A stretch of 64,000 nucleotides of DNA from Terana coerulea. Taxonomy: Eukaryota; Basidiomycota; Agaricomycetes; Polyporales; Phanerochaetaceae. The position numbers and the translations under genes are program-made. Positions within the stretch are counted from its first letter, which is position 1. Every line of letters begins with the position of its first letter. Below are positions 43,833 to 55,603 of the stretch, in pieces. The notes beneath the pieces were generated by a model. It worked only from the letters and a program-made list of their open reading frames with translations, did no database searches and was not told the DNA's origin. The stretch covers positions 51,216 to 115,215 of the forward strand of contig JAKOGH010000854.1 of assembly GCA_024811115.1 (NCBI GenBank), read 5' to 3'.

Positions 43833-45664
43833 TCACAGTTTACTGTGTACACGAGATTCTGGTACACGACTACGCTCAGAACAATCCGGAAGCATTCCCA
43901 ACCAATCGTTCCAAGCAGAGTCCGAGACGATGGGAGCTGTGATCCACGGTCGGACGCTCAAATCGTCGATGTACGAGGGCAAGCGGGGCCACGCCGCCCG
44001 GACCGCTGCGTCCTCTTTACTGCGCAGGGCGTCTGCAGTGAAGCCTTCATGCGCTCCGCGTACCAAAGCGGATCGAGCCTGAGCACGAAGCACTCGAAGA
44101 GCTCGAGAAGCGGGGGCGGCACCCCTGCGTCGAGGGCGGCGGAGTACGCGCTCGCGTGCCCAAGCGCCGCGATCGCATGTTCGGACTGGGGAAGCACGAG
44201 GTTGTTGAATCCCTCGCCCCGGTGCCCCCCCGGCAGCGTCTTCACCAGCGCTCTGCATCGCGCGACGACGCCCGGCGGCGTGACGATGCACGAGCGTGTC
44301 GGTGCGCGCCGGCGCGGGAAGGTCGTAGCGTTCCAGGAGCAGCTCGGAGAAGAGCCGGATGCAGAGCACGAGGATGTCGCCCTCCGCTATCGAAATGCCT
44401 CGATTGTCCATCTACGGAAGCATAAGTCGCTTGGGGCGCCTTTGAGCAGGGTGTATGCGAGCGTACCTCTATCTGGCTAACAAGATTATGGCCGAAGCCG
44501 CCCTGCACACCCAGGCTCTCGTTGATGTCGTGCGCACAAAGAGACAGCAGCCTGCACACGGTAGTCTTGCAGACGACAGCTAGCCCGTGCTTGGATCTTG
44601 GGTGGAGCGATGGGGTCATGAACTGCTCGACTGCATGCGGCATCCAAGCTTCTAGCACATAGGATACGGCCGTCGCGTACAGCGTAGGCATCAGTTGTGT
44701 TCTGGACGAGACAGTCGCAGCCGGCGGGAGGCGACGAGAGTAGTCAAATCCAATGGTCGAGATGACTTTCATCGCGGTAGCTGCGTAGACCGGCAGAGTC
44801 ATGGAGCCGATGGCGATGCGAGAAATGTAGCCGTGTAGCATAGCCTGCCGGTCTCCTTTGTCGGCGAGGTCTTCGCCCAGGAAGGCGCTGTGCGGCAGAC
44901 GCACATGGTCGAATGAAGTGATCGCAAAGTCAAGCGGAGACGATCCAGAGCGTGGAGGGAGCCGTTGGGAGCGTACGCCCTTGCACATGCCATGCGCATC
45001 CGACGTCGCGACTAGAAAGGGGTGCACCCCGCGTTCTTCGCCTTCGACGACAAGTTTCGCAAACACGATGGCCATCTTCGGGAAGCCGTCTATCGGCGTC
45101 GTAGGTGGCATAAACCTGACACGGTACGTCAGCCATCCCAGCAGCGAAGAGTGTCGCGACAACAGCAAACTTAGCGGCGGATGGGTTGGGCGTGTTCAGA
45201 ATAAATCCGTCCGTCGCTTTCGTTGCAGTCGTCTCCAAGTTCAGAATGTCCAGCCCATGCCCGACCTCCGACAAGAGCATATTGCCGAATAACTCCGACC
45301 GCAGCCCTTGCTCGACCACCTCAGACAGCTCCGGCCGCTGTTGCAGCAGCGGGATGATCGTGCCCAGAAAGAGGTTGATATGGCACGCGAGTATGTTGTT
45401 GACGCCGATGTCAACTACGAGCACTGGGTCTCGCTGCATCGCCCAGTATTTGGGGGTGCAGCGAGCAATGTCGCTCGCGCTCAGATCTACGAATGTCCCT
45501 TCAATCGGTCTACTCGCCCGTGAAACGCAAGGGTACTCACTCCATGTGGTGACGATCGCTTTGGCCCGTTCGTAAGCCAACTGGACACGTTCATCGGTAC
45601 TGAGCAGCTCTGCGCGCGTGGTGTAGCTCCAGTGTTTGTACGCCTCGGAGTGGGGCGAAGGCAT
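43833..45664 (-). pseudogene. acyl-CoA oxidase-like, single copy, two compensating frameshifts
   Basis: The start MPSPHSEAYKHWSYTTRAEL at 45664 leads to four exons on the same plan as the duplicated oxidases. Seen are GVNNILACHINLFLGTIIPL, GHGLDILNLETTAT, MPPTTPIDGFPKMAIVFAKL, ERGVHPFLVATSDAHGMCKG, LHGYISRIAIGS and GFGHNLVSQIE. The last exon starts MDNRGISIAEGDILVLCIRL (44411) and keeps the catalytic-type Glu in EGD. One extra G near 44272 shifts the frame through LPGGHRGEGFNNLVLPQSEH and PPPLLELFECFVLRLDPLWY. A second indel near 44062 restores it before FTADALRSKEDAAVRAAW. The stop is at 43833. The two shifts spoil about 70 codons unless they are sequence errors. The C-terminal exon is GC-rich. 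Confidence 0.88.
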
Positions 45665-46451
45665 GACGGCGTATCGCGCTTCACCAAAAGGGCGGGCACA
45701 TTGGACGGAGCAACGGACTCAAGCAGAAGGTGAGAAGAGTCGGGTGGGTTTTGGGTGTAGGGCCCTTCACGAGCCTACACCGATTGGTTCCGACGTCAGG
45801 AAATGCATCCATGATGAACGAAGCTGTTGCATTCCACTTACAATATCCACACCTCCGTACCCGGGGGAAGCTCTTCCTCACATGGGGCCATTCTTTGACA
45901 ATGCCGCAGACGTCCGCATCTGTGACATTCATTGAGATGCCCATTCGTACGTTTGTTTATCAGAAAGACTCGGAGGTCCTGGCGCTAGAATCGCCCTTGA
46001 AAGCTTGAACTTGGGGGAAGTGCGCACCCAGGGTGGTCCACCCGCGCTCCGGTAGTCTCTCCAGGATAGAGCGGACAGATTCAGATACCATCTCATGGAC
46101 TGTTGATACGTTGACGTCGAGGGTGTGGTGACACGGTGGGACACGGCGCAGGCCGTTGAACGCGGAGGTAACGGTCACAGACAATGTCACGGCGTCAAAT
46201 ACTCACTGCAAGCACCGGCGAGCCCAGTGGCCCCGGTAGGCAGTCATCTCACATTTTCTGAGGTAACTAAAACGCCATATGGCATTCATTTGCCTGAAGC
46301 GCAATGCGCGGCTTCCTCCAGGAAAGTAAACATATTTTTTACATCATGTGCTTCCCCATTATGCCCATGCCTCCTGCCTAGTAAGCTCATAGATAAAAAA
46401 TTACATCGAACGTTATTGGTACCGCTCCGCTCCCACCGCCCACCGGGACGC
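45665..46451. other. intergenic
   Basis: This lies upstream of the ACOX and downstream of a DUF6533 gene. It holds only short frames without recognisable motifs and presumably contains the ACOX promoter. Confidence 0.5.
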
Positions 46452-48243
46452 CTAAAAGTCATCACCCGTCACACGGTACGTCTGCGCATGGATCTGAATC
46501 GGCGCGAGCTCCAGCGCGGCGCCCATCCCGTGCCCATACGGCTTCTTCTCCCAGCCGTCGCCGTCGCCGTCCGCCCACGTCCCGTCGTCGACGTTGAAGA
46601 GCGTCGTCGGCTGCGTGCGCCGGCTCGGCATGCTGCGCGTGCCAAACGCCATGCCCGTCGAGAGCGACGTGTCCTGGAAGGTGCTGACGGCCTGCCCCTC
46701 GAGGAAGACCGTCGACCGCGAGGACGCCTCGCGCAGGTTGAGCAGCAGGCGCGCGGTGCAGATGGAGTGGAGGGCTTGTTGGATGCTGTGGAGAGCGTGA
46801 GGTGGAGTCTGAGCATGGAAAGGCGCACGCGACGTACGTTAGGAGAAGGGCAGAATACTCTGTCTAATGGGTTGTCGTTGAGCATGTGGATGCTACTCCA
46901 TCAACGAACGGACGGAGACGTACCGGCGTTGTCAGGATGACCACAACGTTGACGATTCCAAGCGCTTTAAAGGTCAGGTCAGTTAAACGAAGCCAGAAAA
47001 ATAGGCGTAGTGAAGTTACCCGTCAGGAAAGCGTAGAACAAGATCCCTGCAGGAGAGATCATTGAACATGAGTAGCTCAACAGAGGCAATTCCTCTGCTT
47101 ACCGTCTTTATAGATGGTCTTGACAAGGGGTGACTTGTCCACGCGATCTGCTCTGTCATTAGCCTTGCTGGAGAGCCGTGCCTAAAAGAGATGTTTACAT
47201 TGTCGTACTCCTTTGGCCATTGTAAAAGCCAGAATAACTTTTGGATGGTCAGCGACCTTTGGTCTTCAATGTTGTGGAAGAGTGTCCTACCTGTCTCGAA
47301 GATTGTGAAAGGCAGGGAGGTGGCATAGATTATGTGGTTCCCAGCGACTGGAAGGCACCCAGTGAGCGACGGCGAGAGCTTGTTCGCCGGTTCGACTGCG
47401 CGCGCGCGGTGTCAACGAAGGGACCGGGGGCGAGCATGAGGCAAGACGTACATCTGAGAGACGCGAGGAACGAGCTGAGCGTGACGGCAGCGCCGGACCA
47501 GCACCCCGCAAGGATGATGCACAGACCCCATCCTACGCGTACATCCCTGCCCCAAATCGCCCAGGTGCGTATAATCAGAATGACTTGGCGAGGACCATTT
47601 CATGAGCCGACGTGTTCCATTCCTCCAAGTGTGAAGACGACGTACGCTCGGTAATACCCATGTTCACCGTGAACATCCCTGCTCAAGCCATGTCAAGATG
47701 GAAATGGTCGACAGAGAACAGCTGCAAAACGCACAGCCCGTGATGTAGTATATGACTATGCACGTCTCAGCTGTGATGGTTCCGGACACTTGATCTGCGC
47801 AGGCACAACCCGAGTTTTGTCAGAAGGGGCCGTAATCCGTGTTTGTGGCACTTACGGTACACCGCCATGCTCAAGCTTGCGAATACGGGGTACCGCGCAA
47901 GGAAAAAGAGGATCTTGGTCATGTTCCAATGGGTCGTCCAGATCAGCTCGACCTCGGACCCGACGGTAAGGAAGTAGTCATAGATCTGTCCGTCAACAGT
48001 TCAATTCCCCAACACCCCAGAGGTAGGCCGGGATAACGCACGAGCACTGCTAGTGCAGAGACTGGTTGCAGAACATGTGAGGCGAAATAATGTGCCAGGG
48101 AGTATAAAGAACGTACAATCTACAAGCTACCAGACGCAAGAGCAAATCCCAGTTGAGTCCACTAGAAACAAACCTGCAGGAACTTGTGGACGTACTGTGT
48201 CGATCTGAAAGCGCGTAAGGGACGTGGCGAGGGAGGAAGCCAT
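46452..48243 (-). CDS. DUF6533-family membrane protein, tandem copy 1
   Basis: This is a multi-pass membrane protein of unknown function. The start MASSLATSLTRFQID at 48243 precedes an exon ending VLQPVSALAVL, joined to IYDYFLTVGSEVELIWTTHW and MTKILFFLARYPVFASLSM, the DUF6533 core. Later exons give ILIIRTWAIWGRD, then the GNHI-type loop and FETG segment near 47300. A helix ending ALGIVNVVVILTTP lies near 46950, then LLLNLREAS-like sequence. The tail reads SRRTQPTTLFNVDDGTWADG and stops at 46452. I found no clear lesion in the exons I followed, so it may be functional. The array order is DUF6533 (minus) then D-lactate-dehydrogenase-like gene (plus), repeated twice, with a third DUF6533 at the right edge. 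Confidence 0.78.
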
Positions 48244-50671
48244 GGTGCGAAGCGCTGACGGTGCCTTCTAGCCTTCAGCCGAGCGTCCAGGGCTTTATGG
48301 TCGATGCACTGTGGCCTGGGCCACGATCACTGAACAGATCCACGGGAAGGAGTGTAGATGAGGGCGACGCCAGGAGTGGAACAGATTGAGAAGCAGACTT
48401 CGTGCTAGGCGCGGAGATGGGCATTTCAACCCTCGTGGCGTATATTTCGTGCCGCTGATAGAAGCGCGTCGTACGGGAGCCTCCGGACGGCGTGGCAGTT
48501 GTGACAGGCACTGCCGTATGCACTCACGCAACACCATTGTATCCCCGCCGTGATACTATAAATGCATGCTGAGCTCCCATTGGCCGCTCCTCATCATAGA
48601 AGGGGGTAGCTACGACAGGTGGTCGTCATGAAATTCATTTGCAGCACGAGAGTATCAGTCAGGGAGTGGTCGAATGGCGAAGGCGGCTTCGTACCTGTCG
48701 CGGTGACAACCCATCGAGTCTGATGTTGCGTATGATGCATTGCCGTGGTAGATCGCTACGCAGGACTGTCCCTCTCATGCGTCTTCGGCACCACCAAAGC
48801 GTGCGATCGGGGGCTTATTTTAACTTTCATCTGCATCCACATCTGTCCGCCATGCTGCGTTCTTGCTGAGCGGCGAACCTTCGCATCGAAAGGTGGTGCT
48901 GTTGGGCATATCAGCGAAGGTTCAAGAAGGAAAGCCTTAATGTACTATGTATGCAGCTTACGGCACGCCTGGGGTCAAATGACTTCGGTCACAGTCCAGC
49001 CGGTGCTCGTGTAGCGAATCCGCGGCCTTCTCAGTATTATGGGCTGTTGACAAAAAGATGAAACCTTGGCAAGGAATGAATGGGACACTTACTTACGTTT
49101 GAGCCGCTCGTACACGCTCCCGAACACCATGAGTGCAGAACTCTATGTGGGAAGCGCATGCGCGCTTTGGTAAGGGGAACCCACGCAAAGTATGGCCAAC
49201 ATACTCTACCCCTATATACTGGTGACACCCGCGTATGGTAGAGCAGTCGCTGGAAATATCTATCGCAAGTTCAAATGTCGTCAAGCATGGGTCGGGGCGA
49301 CTTACTGGCATCATGCATGATGGCTCCGTTCGAATGACTGAACGACGATTAGTCTCCCATGTGATGGGCGGGGCGCGCCGTGCGGAGATTAAAAGTAAAT
49401 GATGTGGCAGGCCAATCCGGATTAAATTCAAGGTCCGACTCACTCGCCGAAGGCTTGCTGATTGCGGAGCTCAGAGCGGTTAAGTACGAGACTAAAAACA
49501 ACAATGACTCGCCAATTACAATTGTTCTCACGGTAAGTACGCCGGTCTACGCTGACGTTGCGGTCATTTCATCAGTCTCATACAATCTCGCCATGCTGAT
49601 ATGTAGCATGCGACAGTATCGACACGGAGATATTCACTGGCATAAAGCTCAACAAATTTGCATAAAGGCAATGCTTTGGCAGCGGGTGATCGGTGAGGCT
49701 CGTGAGTTTCTCGGCGCGCCCATGTCTACTACTTATCCGCTAGGCCTCCAGCGTTCTTCGTTTGCTGCATGTCGTTATCATTCGACGCCGTCGAGGCCTG
49801 TTCCCGAACCACCCCACAACCATCTTCCATCTGCTTCTGACTACTCCATCCCCTCGCATGGGATTCCATTGGCTGGCAAGCCCAAGACGTTGGAAGATCC
49901 CGCGAGTCACACCATAACGAGGCCACCGACGACCACGGCGACATAGTCATGGAACCATGCATGCAGAAACGACGACGAATGTATCAACGGCATCTATCTT
50001 GCGCTCAGCACATCCATATGCGCTAGTGCGATGTTCGATGCTCGATGTGCGATCCGGCGCTGCGTTCCTAGATGTGAGCCGGCGCCGCTCCTCCGCTAAA
50101 TGGATGTTCGCAGCCAAAAGTCGTATTCGAAATTGGTTATGTATAGTTACTGCAGCGCTGAAGCTCTGAAGCGCGAACCCAGCTTCTGCGGTGTCCATCT
50201 GCATCGATATCAGCATCCATAGATCCAACGTCGCACCGCGCTTCGGCTCCGAGTGGAAATGAGGGTCGTGCACAGGCTGGCGTCGGAGCCTGTTCCCGCT
50301 CCGACAGTCATTCGCACCTTTTTGTGAGTACGTACTGTCATCCGTAAGGTTTGCTTTTGATCCCACCTCCGTCGCAGAACCCCCAGGCTTATATCCTTCC
50401 CTCCTGAAGGAGAGAGGCCTCTGTCCGTCACCGCACTTCGAATGAATGGCGAACGATAACCAGATCAGTTGCTGGTGAGTATTTAATCTTTCGAACTTGG
50501 TCACGGCCGCGAATCCCACAGCTTTACAGCAGCAGGGCGTGCGCACCCGAGTGGGATTCTGATATGCTCGCGCTTGAGCATGCCGCGGGACAGGGACTGT
50601 TATTCGCACGGCGTCGGCGTGCGGACGGGCATTATCAGAATCATCTCTTCTAAAGATGCTTACCCAGTGTC
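48244..50671. other. duplicated block without a recognised gene
   Basis: This 2.4-kb block is matched, with indels, by 55604-57999. Shared plus-strand peptides include VIGEAREF, PVPEPPHN, LPSASDYS and PVPAPTVIRTF. Near 50470 a shared GTGAGT...CAG intron joins DQLL to LQ(K/Q)Q-type sequence. This suggests a decayed plus-strand gene, but copy 1 has stops and shifts and I recognise no family. The promoter of the DUF6533 gene must lie at the left end. Confidence 0.4.
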
Positions 50672-53250
50672 ATGAGCAGCAGTCTACGGCCGTCGCTGAA
50701 CATGACGTCATCATATTTCGGCATCCTTGCCTTCCTCGGTTCTCTGCTGCGGTCGTCTTCGACTGGCGTCGGACGTTCTGGATACCCATCGCCCCGCTGC
50801 CCACCACTGCCGGCGTGCACCTGAGAGCATCCGCACACTGCACGGCAGACGCTGGCAGCGCAGTTGTCGCAGTCCATCTTTCAGCCAAGGTAGATGACAA
50901 CATGGGACTAACAGCGCGGAGCGGCCGCTTACGGGACACCGTTTAGTGGCTCACCCCTCCCCGCCCGCTCGCAAAAGGAAGCCGGGGGCACCTCCCGCGG
51001 CATTGCAGACGGGCTGCTCGATACGCAAGCGCCACGGCATACCTCAAAAGACTTCTACGCGCTTTGCGACCGCGAGCGCAGACTCGTACCGCGGAAATGA
51101 AACTCAACACTCAGTACGGCTCCGCTGAAGACTATCTCTCGGCTGTGCAAGAGCTGCAGGCATCCTTCCCCGCGGACGCCGTATCCGTCGACTCTGCAGT
51201 CCTGACAAAGCATGGGACTGCGGCCGGTCTCCTGGTGCCAGGTACGTGTCCGCTGTGGCTTGCTTCACCGGCGCGCCATGCTGAACGCTGGCCATTGTGC
51301 CCACAGCGCAGCCACACACTGTCGTCGTGTTTGCGAGCTGTACGGACGACGTGGTGAAGACGGTCAATATTTCGAGGAAGTACCGCGTGCCTATCACTGC
51401 GTATGGTGGCGCCACAAGCCTGGAGGGCCAATACATTGGTGTACGTTCTCTCTTGTCATGGCGAAATATTGCACACCACTTTAGGCTCACCCGAAATCCA
51501 GTCTCCAGCGAAAGGAATTTCCCTTGACTTGTCTAGGATGAATAAAATCCTTGAGATCCATGGTATGCGTCTTTCGCACATCCTAAGGCCTCCACGTGGC
51601 TGACGAGACACACAGAGGATGATGCCGACCTTGTTTGCCAGCCAGGCATAGGATGGGTCAAAATCAACGAAGTCTTGAAGGAGAAAGGTAGCGTACAGCA
51701 TTGCACTATGAAGTGGATGGGTGTTCTGACATTGTCGTTCAGGTATTCCGCTGTTCTTTCCCGGTAATGCGTGTCGCTTCGAAGTGTGGAATTCAGCTGA
51801 CATGCAGCGCAGCTCGATCCAGGTGTTGGCGCGACCATTGGCGGCATGATCGCCACTGGATGCTCTGGGAGTAAGTTATCTCCTGGCTTGTTTACTGAAA
51901 TAAACTGAGTTTGCTCTCCATTGTATAGCGAACGCCGTTAGGTACGGTACAGCTCGAGGCGAATGGTTTCTGAATGCAGTATGTACACCGCCTCACTTCC
52001 TCGACGCCTACTCACTCTGAGAAACAGACGGTCGTCCTGCCATCTGGAGAAGTAATCAAAACGCGACGCCGGGCTCGTAAATCCTCCGTCGGATTCGACA
52101 CTCTGAAGCTTTTCGTAGGAGCCGAGGGAACGCTCGGCATTGTCACCGAAGGTATTTAATCCGTGCCCTCAGCGCCCTATGGGAGGCTCACATCCCGCGA
52201 AGTCACGATTCGGTTGGCTCCTGTTCTGCCGACGAGGGTGGCGGTCGTCCAGTTTCCGGACGTGGAGAGTTGCACGAGGGCTTCGCTGGAGGCGCTGAAC
52301 ATGGGCGTCAATCTCCGTACGTCGCCGTAACCTCATTTGCGCGCACACCAACTGATCAGCCCCGCAGAATGCATCGAGCTGCTGGACAAGGCCTCCGTGC
52401 GCTCCGTCAACACGTACAACCAGACGAAGAACACCGGCGACCGGCAGTGGCCCGAGAAGGACAGCCTGTTCATCAAGCTCCAGGGCGCGACGCCCGTGTT
52501 CATCGAGGAGAGCGCGCGCATCCTGCGCGCGGTGTCCGAGAAGCACGGCGGCACGGGCTTCGAGTTTGCGCCGACGGAGGAGGCGGGCGAGGAGCTGTGG
52601 AAGACGCGGAAGAACCTGATGTTTATTGGCATGGCGGTGGGGGGAAGGGCGCGAAGGCGCTGCTGACGGACGTCTGGTGCGTGCGTGCGCTGTGGACAGG
52701 CGTGTCATGCATATGTATGAACGCTGACGGACGCGCTGCAGCGTGCCGGTCGCGCGCCTGCCGGAGCTTGTCGCTGTGACCCGGAAGGAGATCGACGCGT
52801 CCGGGCTGTACGGACCGATCATTGGACATGTCGGAGACGGTCAGTCCGGCCGGTCCTGCACAGACTCTTCGTGGTGCTGACGGCCTCATCGCAGGCAACC
52901 TTCACGTTTTGATATTCTTCAGCAACGAGGAGGAAGAGAAGAAAGCGCAGGACGTGTGCACGAATATGGTCAAAAATGCGCTTAGACTAGACGGATCTTG
53001 TGCGCACCTTCGTCTCTTTATGCTATACTCCGTGTAACTGTTTCTATAGGCACTGGAGAACATGGCGTCGGTCTGGGCAAGAAGCAGTACCTCGCTGAGG
53101 AGCTAGGCGAGACCACCGTTGAATTCATGAAGCATATCAAAGCGAGCATCGACCCCTGAACCTCTTCAACCCTGGAAAGGTACTTGGTCGCGCGTTTCAC
53201 GACCCAAACGATGTGCGCTAACTTGCCATTTGTAGCTGTACCCCGACTGA
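50672..53250 (+). pseudogene. DLD1: D-lactate-dehydrogenase-like FAD oxidoreductase, tandem copy 1
   Basis: This belongs to the FAD-binding type 4 / FAD-oxidase C family (mitochondrial D-lactate dehydrogenase, cytochrome type; D-2-hydroxyglutarate dehydrogenase is related). The start MSSSLRPSLNMTSSYFGILA at 50672 gives a hydrophobic N-terminal anchor. Short exons then encode YRVPITAYGGATSLEG (FAD pocket), [107 protein letters not shown] and CTGEHGVGLGKKQYLAEELG. The end is FNPGK|LYPD. Lesions: TGA in exon 1 (50833 region) where copy 2 has CGA; a shift in the G-rich run near 52640; and a one-base loss near 53155 creating TGA. Its likely role was oxidation of D-2-hydroxy acids in mitochondria. 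Confidence 0.88.
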
Positions 53251-53414
53251 ACGTCTTCGTTGGGCCAAAAGTCAACATGTACATGTATACCATCATTCTC
53301 AGCGCACTGCTACCTGTACTGTATTCCTCTGAATTTACTTGTTTCCAATCCGATAAATTATAGATAATATTTATTGGGGTACGTCGGCTCCAAGATGAGG
53401 AATGAGAGTATGGT

Positions 53415-53585
53415 GAGGTACCATTGTCGAGGAGTTTCGCGAATACAATGTCCATCTTCGGGAACCCGTCTATTGGCGCCGTAGGCGGCATGTACCTGAT
53501 ACCTCACATCGACCATTGTAAAGAGCGGGGAGTGTCTCGGTGGCAAGCGGTTGATGGGTTGAGCGTGCTCAGGAGTCCGTGCGTA
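53415..53585 (-). pseudogene. acyl-CoA oxidase fragment
   Basis: About 170 bp on the minus strand match the exon 2/exon 3 junction of the ACOX at 43833-45664. Upstream is LSTLNPSTA, against LNTPNPSAA. Then, after the remains of the intron, MPPTAPIDGFPKMDIVFAKL matches MPPTTPIDGFPKMAIVFAKL. The rest of the gene is gone. It lies immediately left of DUF6533 copy 2, as the full ACOX lies left of DUF6533 copy 1. Confidence 0.88.
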
Positions 53586-53810
53586 CGAGCCCGGTCGGCG
53601 GTACCGCGGTTATCTCATGTCTTTCTGGGCTACGCATGTACTGAACTATATGACATTCATCTGCCTGCAACGCCACGCCCGGCCTCCGCCAGGAAAATAA
53701 ACGGATTCTCTGCACTATGTGCTTCCTCCGTGGTGTGCATGCCCAAGCCTCGCATGGACACAAATTACATCGAGGGCTTGGTTCCGCTGCGTGACCGCCG
53801 CCGCTCCCGC

Positions 53811-55603
53811 CTAAAATTCAGTATCTGTAGCACGTTGCGTCTGCGTGTGAGCGGGGATCGGAGCAAGCTCCAGAGCAGCGCTCGTCCCCTGCTCATACGG
53901 TCTCCTCTCCCAGCTGTCGCCGTCACCGTCCGCCCACGTCCCGTCGTCCACGCTGAAGAGCGTCGTCGGCTGCGTGCGCCGGCTTTGAACGCTGCGGAAC
54001 ACCACGCCCGTCGACAGCGATGTGTCCTGCAACATGCTGACGGCCTGCCCATCCACGAAGGCCATGGACCGGGAGGACGCCTCACGCAGGTTGAGCAAGA
54101 GGCGCGCGGTGCAGATGGACTGAAGGGCTTGCTGGATACTGGAGAGATCATGGGGTGTGGCCTGAGCAGTGAAAGGCGCAGGCGACGTACGTTAGGAGCA
54201 GGGCAGAGTACTCTGTCTGATGGCTTGCCATTGAGCATGTGGTTGGTACACCATCAGTAAACGGACGTACCGGCGTTGTCACGATGACCACAACGTTGGC
54301 GATACCGAGCGCTTTGAAGGTCAATTTAGTCGAAAGGACGCCTGAAGAGCCAGCATGGGGCTCACCCGTCAGAATGACGTAGAACGAGATTCCTGCAGGT
54401 AATATTATTGAACAATGAACAGCTCAACAAGGGCAATTCCTCTACTTACCATCCTTGTAAAGGGTCTTGACGAGGGAGACCTGTCCATGCGATCTGCTCT
54501 ATCATTAGCTTGACCGAAGAGCCGTTACCAAAGAATATTTACATTCTCGTACTCCCTTCGCCATTGTAAGAGCCAGAATAACTTTTGGATGGTCAGCGAC
54601 CTTTGGTCTTCAATGTTGCAGAACGGTGTCTTACCTGTCTCGAATATTGTGAAAGGCAGGGTGGTGGCATAGAGTATGTGGTTCCCAGCAACTGGAAGGC
54701 ACCCGGTGAGCGATGGTGCGAGCTTGTTGGCGGGTTCGACTGTGCGTGAATGGCGTCAATGAGTGAAGCGAGGTGCGAGCACGGAGCAAGACGCACATCT
54801 GAGAGAAGCAAGGAACGAGCTGAGCGTGACGGCAGCGCCGGACCAGCACCCCGCAAGGATGATGCAGAGACCCAATCCTACGCGTACATCCCTGCCCCAA
54901 ATCGCCCAGGTGCGTATAATCAGAATGACTGGGTGGGGATCATGCTATGAGCCGACGGGGCGCGTTCCAGAAAGCGTGAAGATGACATACATTCGGTAAT
55001 ACCCCTGTTGACCGTGAACATCCCTGCTCAAGTCACGTCAAGACGGAAATAGTCGAGAGATAGCAGCTGCAGAACGCACAGCCCGTGATGTAGTATATGA
55101 CCGTGCACGTCTCAGCTGTGATGGTTCCAGACACTTGATCTGCGCAGACATGACCCAGGTTGTGTCAGAAGTGGCCGCCGTTCGTGTTTGTAGCACTTAC
55201 GGTACACTGCCATGCTCAGACTTGCGAATACGGGGTAGCGTGCGAGGAAAAGAGGATCTTGGTCACATTCCAATGGGTCGTCCAAATCAGCTCAACCTCG
55301 GACCCGACGGTAAGGAGGTAGTCATAGATCTGTCCATTAACAGCTCAATACCCAATACTCTAGAGGAAGGTTGCAACAACATACGAGCACTGCCAGACCA
55401 GAGACTGATTGCAGAAAATAAGACGCGTGAGGCAAGATAATGTGCCGGCGAGTATCAGAAACGTACAATCTACAAGCTATCAGAGCCATACAGACACCCG
55501 AACAATACCGATTGAGTCCGCTAGATACTATGCTGCACGGACTTGTGTGAACGTACTGTGTCGATTTGAAAGCGCGCGAGCGACGTAGCGAGGAGGAAGC
55601 CAT
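53811..55603 (-). pseudogene. DUF6533-family membrane protein, tandem copy 2
   Basis: It has the same exon plan as copy 1. Exon 1 (ATG at 55603) lacks one base relative to copy 1, so it reads MASSSLRRSRAFKS instead of continuing MASSLATS. Downstream are YFLQSVSGLAVL joined to IYDYFLTVGSEVELIW, then ILIIRTWAIWGRDVRVGLGL and SFLASLRCAS near 54900, then TGCLPVAGNHILYATTLPFT near 54700 after a shift and a TGA. The C-terminal exon LLNLREASSRSMAFVDGQAV to DGTWADGDGDSWERRPYEQG stops at 53811. The exon 1 shift and the break near 54770 make it a likely pseudogene. Confidence 0.78.

Larger units (their letters stand above)
46452..53250. repeat. tandem unit 1: DUF6533 (minus), unknown block, DLD-like (plus)
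   Basis: The gene order and intergenic sequence recur at 53811-62134, with a spacing of 7359 bp between the two DUF6533 stop codons. The ACOX at 43833-45664 stands just left of this unit, and an ACOX fragment stands at the same place left of unit 2. The original unit therefore probably began with an ACOX. Confidence 0.8.

Noticed and set aside
46469..46885. Arginine/serine-rich minus-strand frame as a gene
   Set aside because: It is an out-of-frame reading of the GC-rich C-terminal exon of the DUF6533 gene.
49947..50609. 220-codon minus-strand open frame
   Set aside because: It lies antisense to the duplicated block, is not kept open in the second copy (57365-57917), and matches no family.
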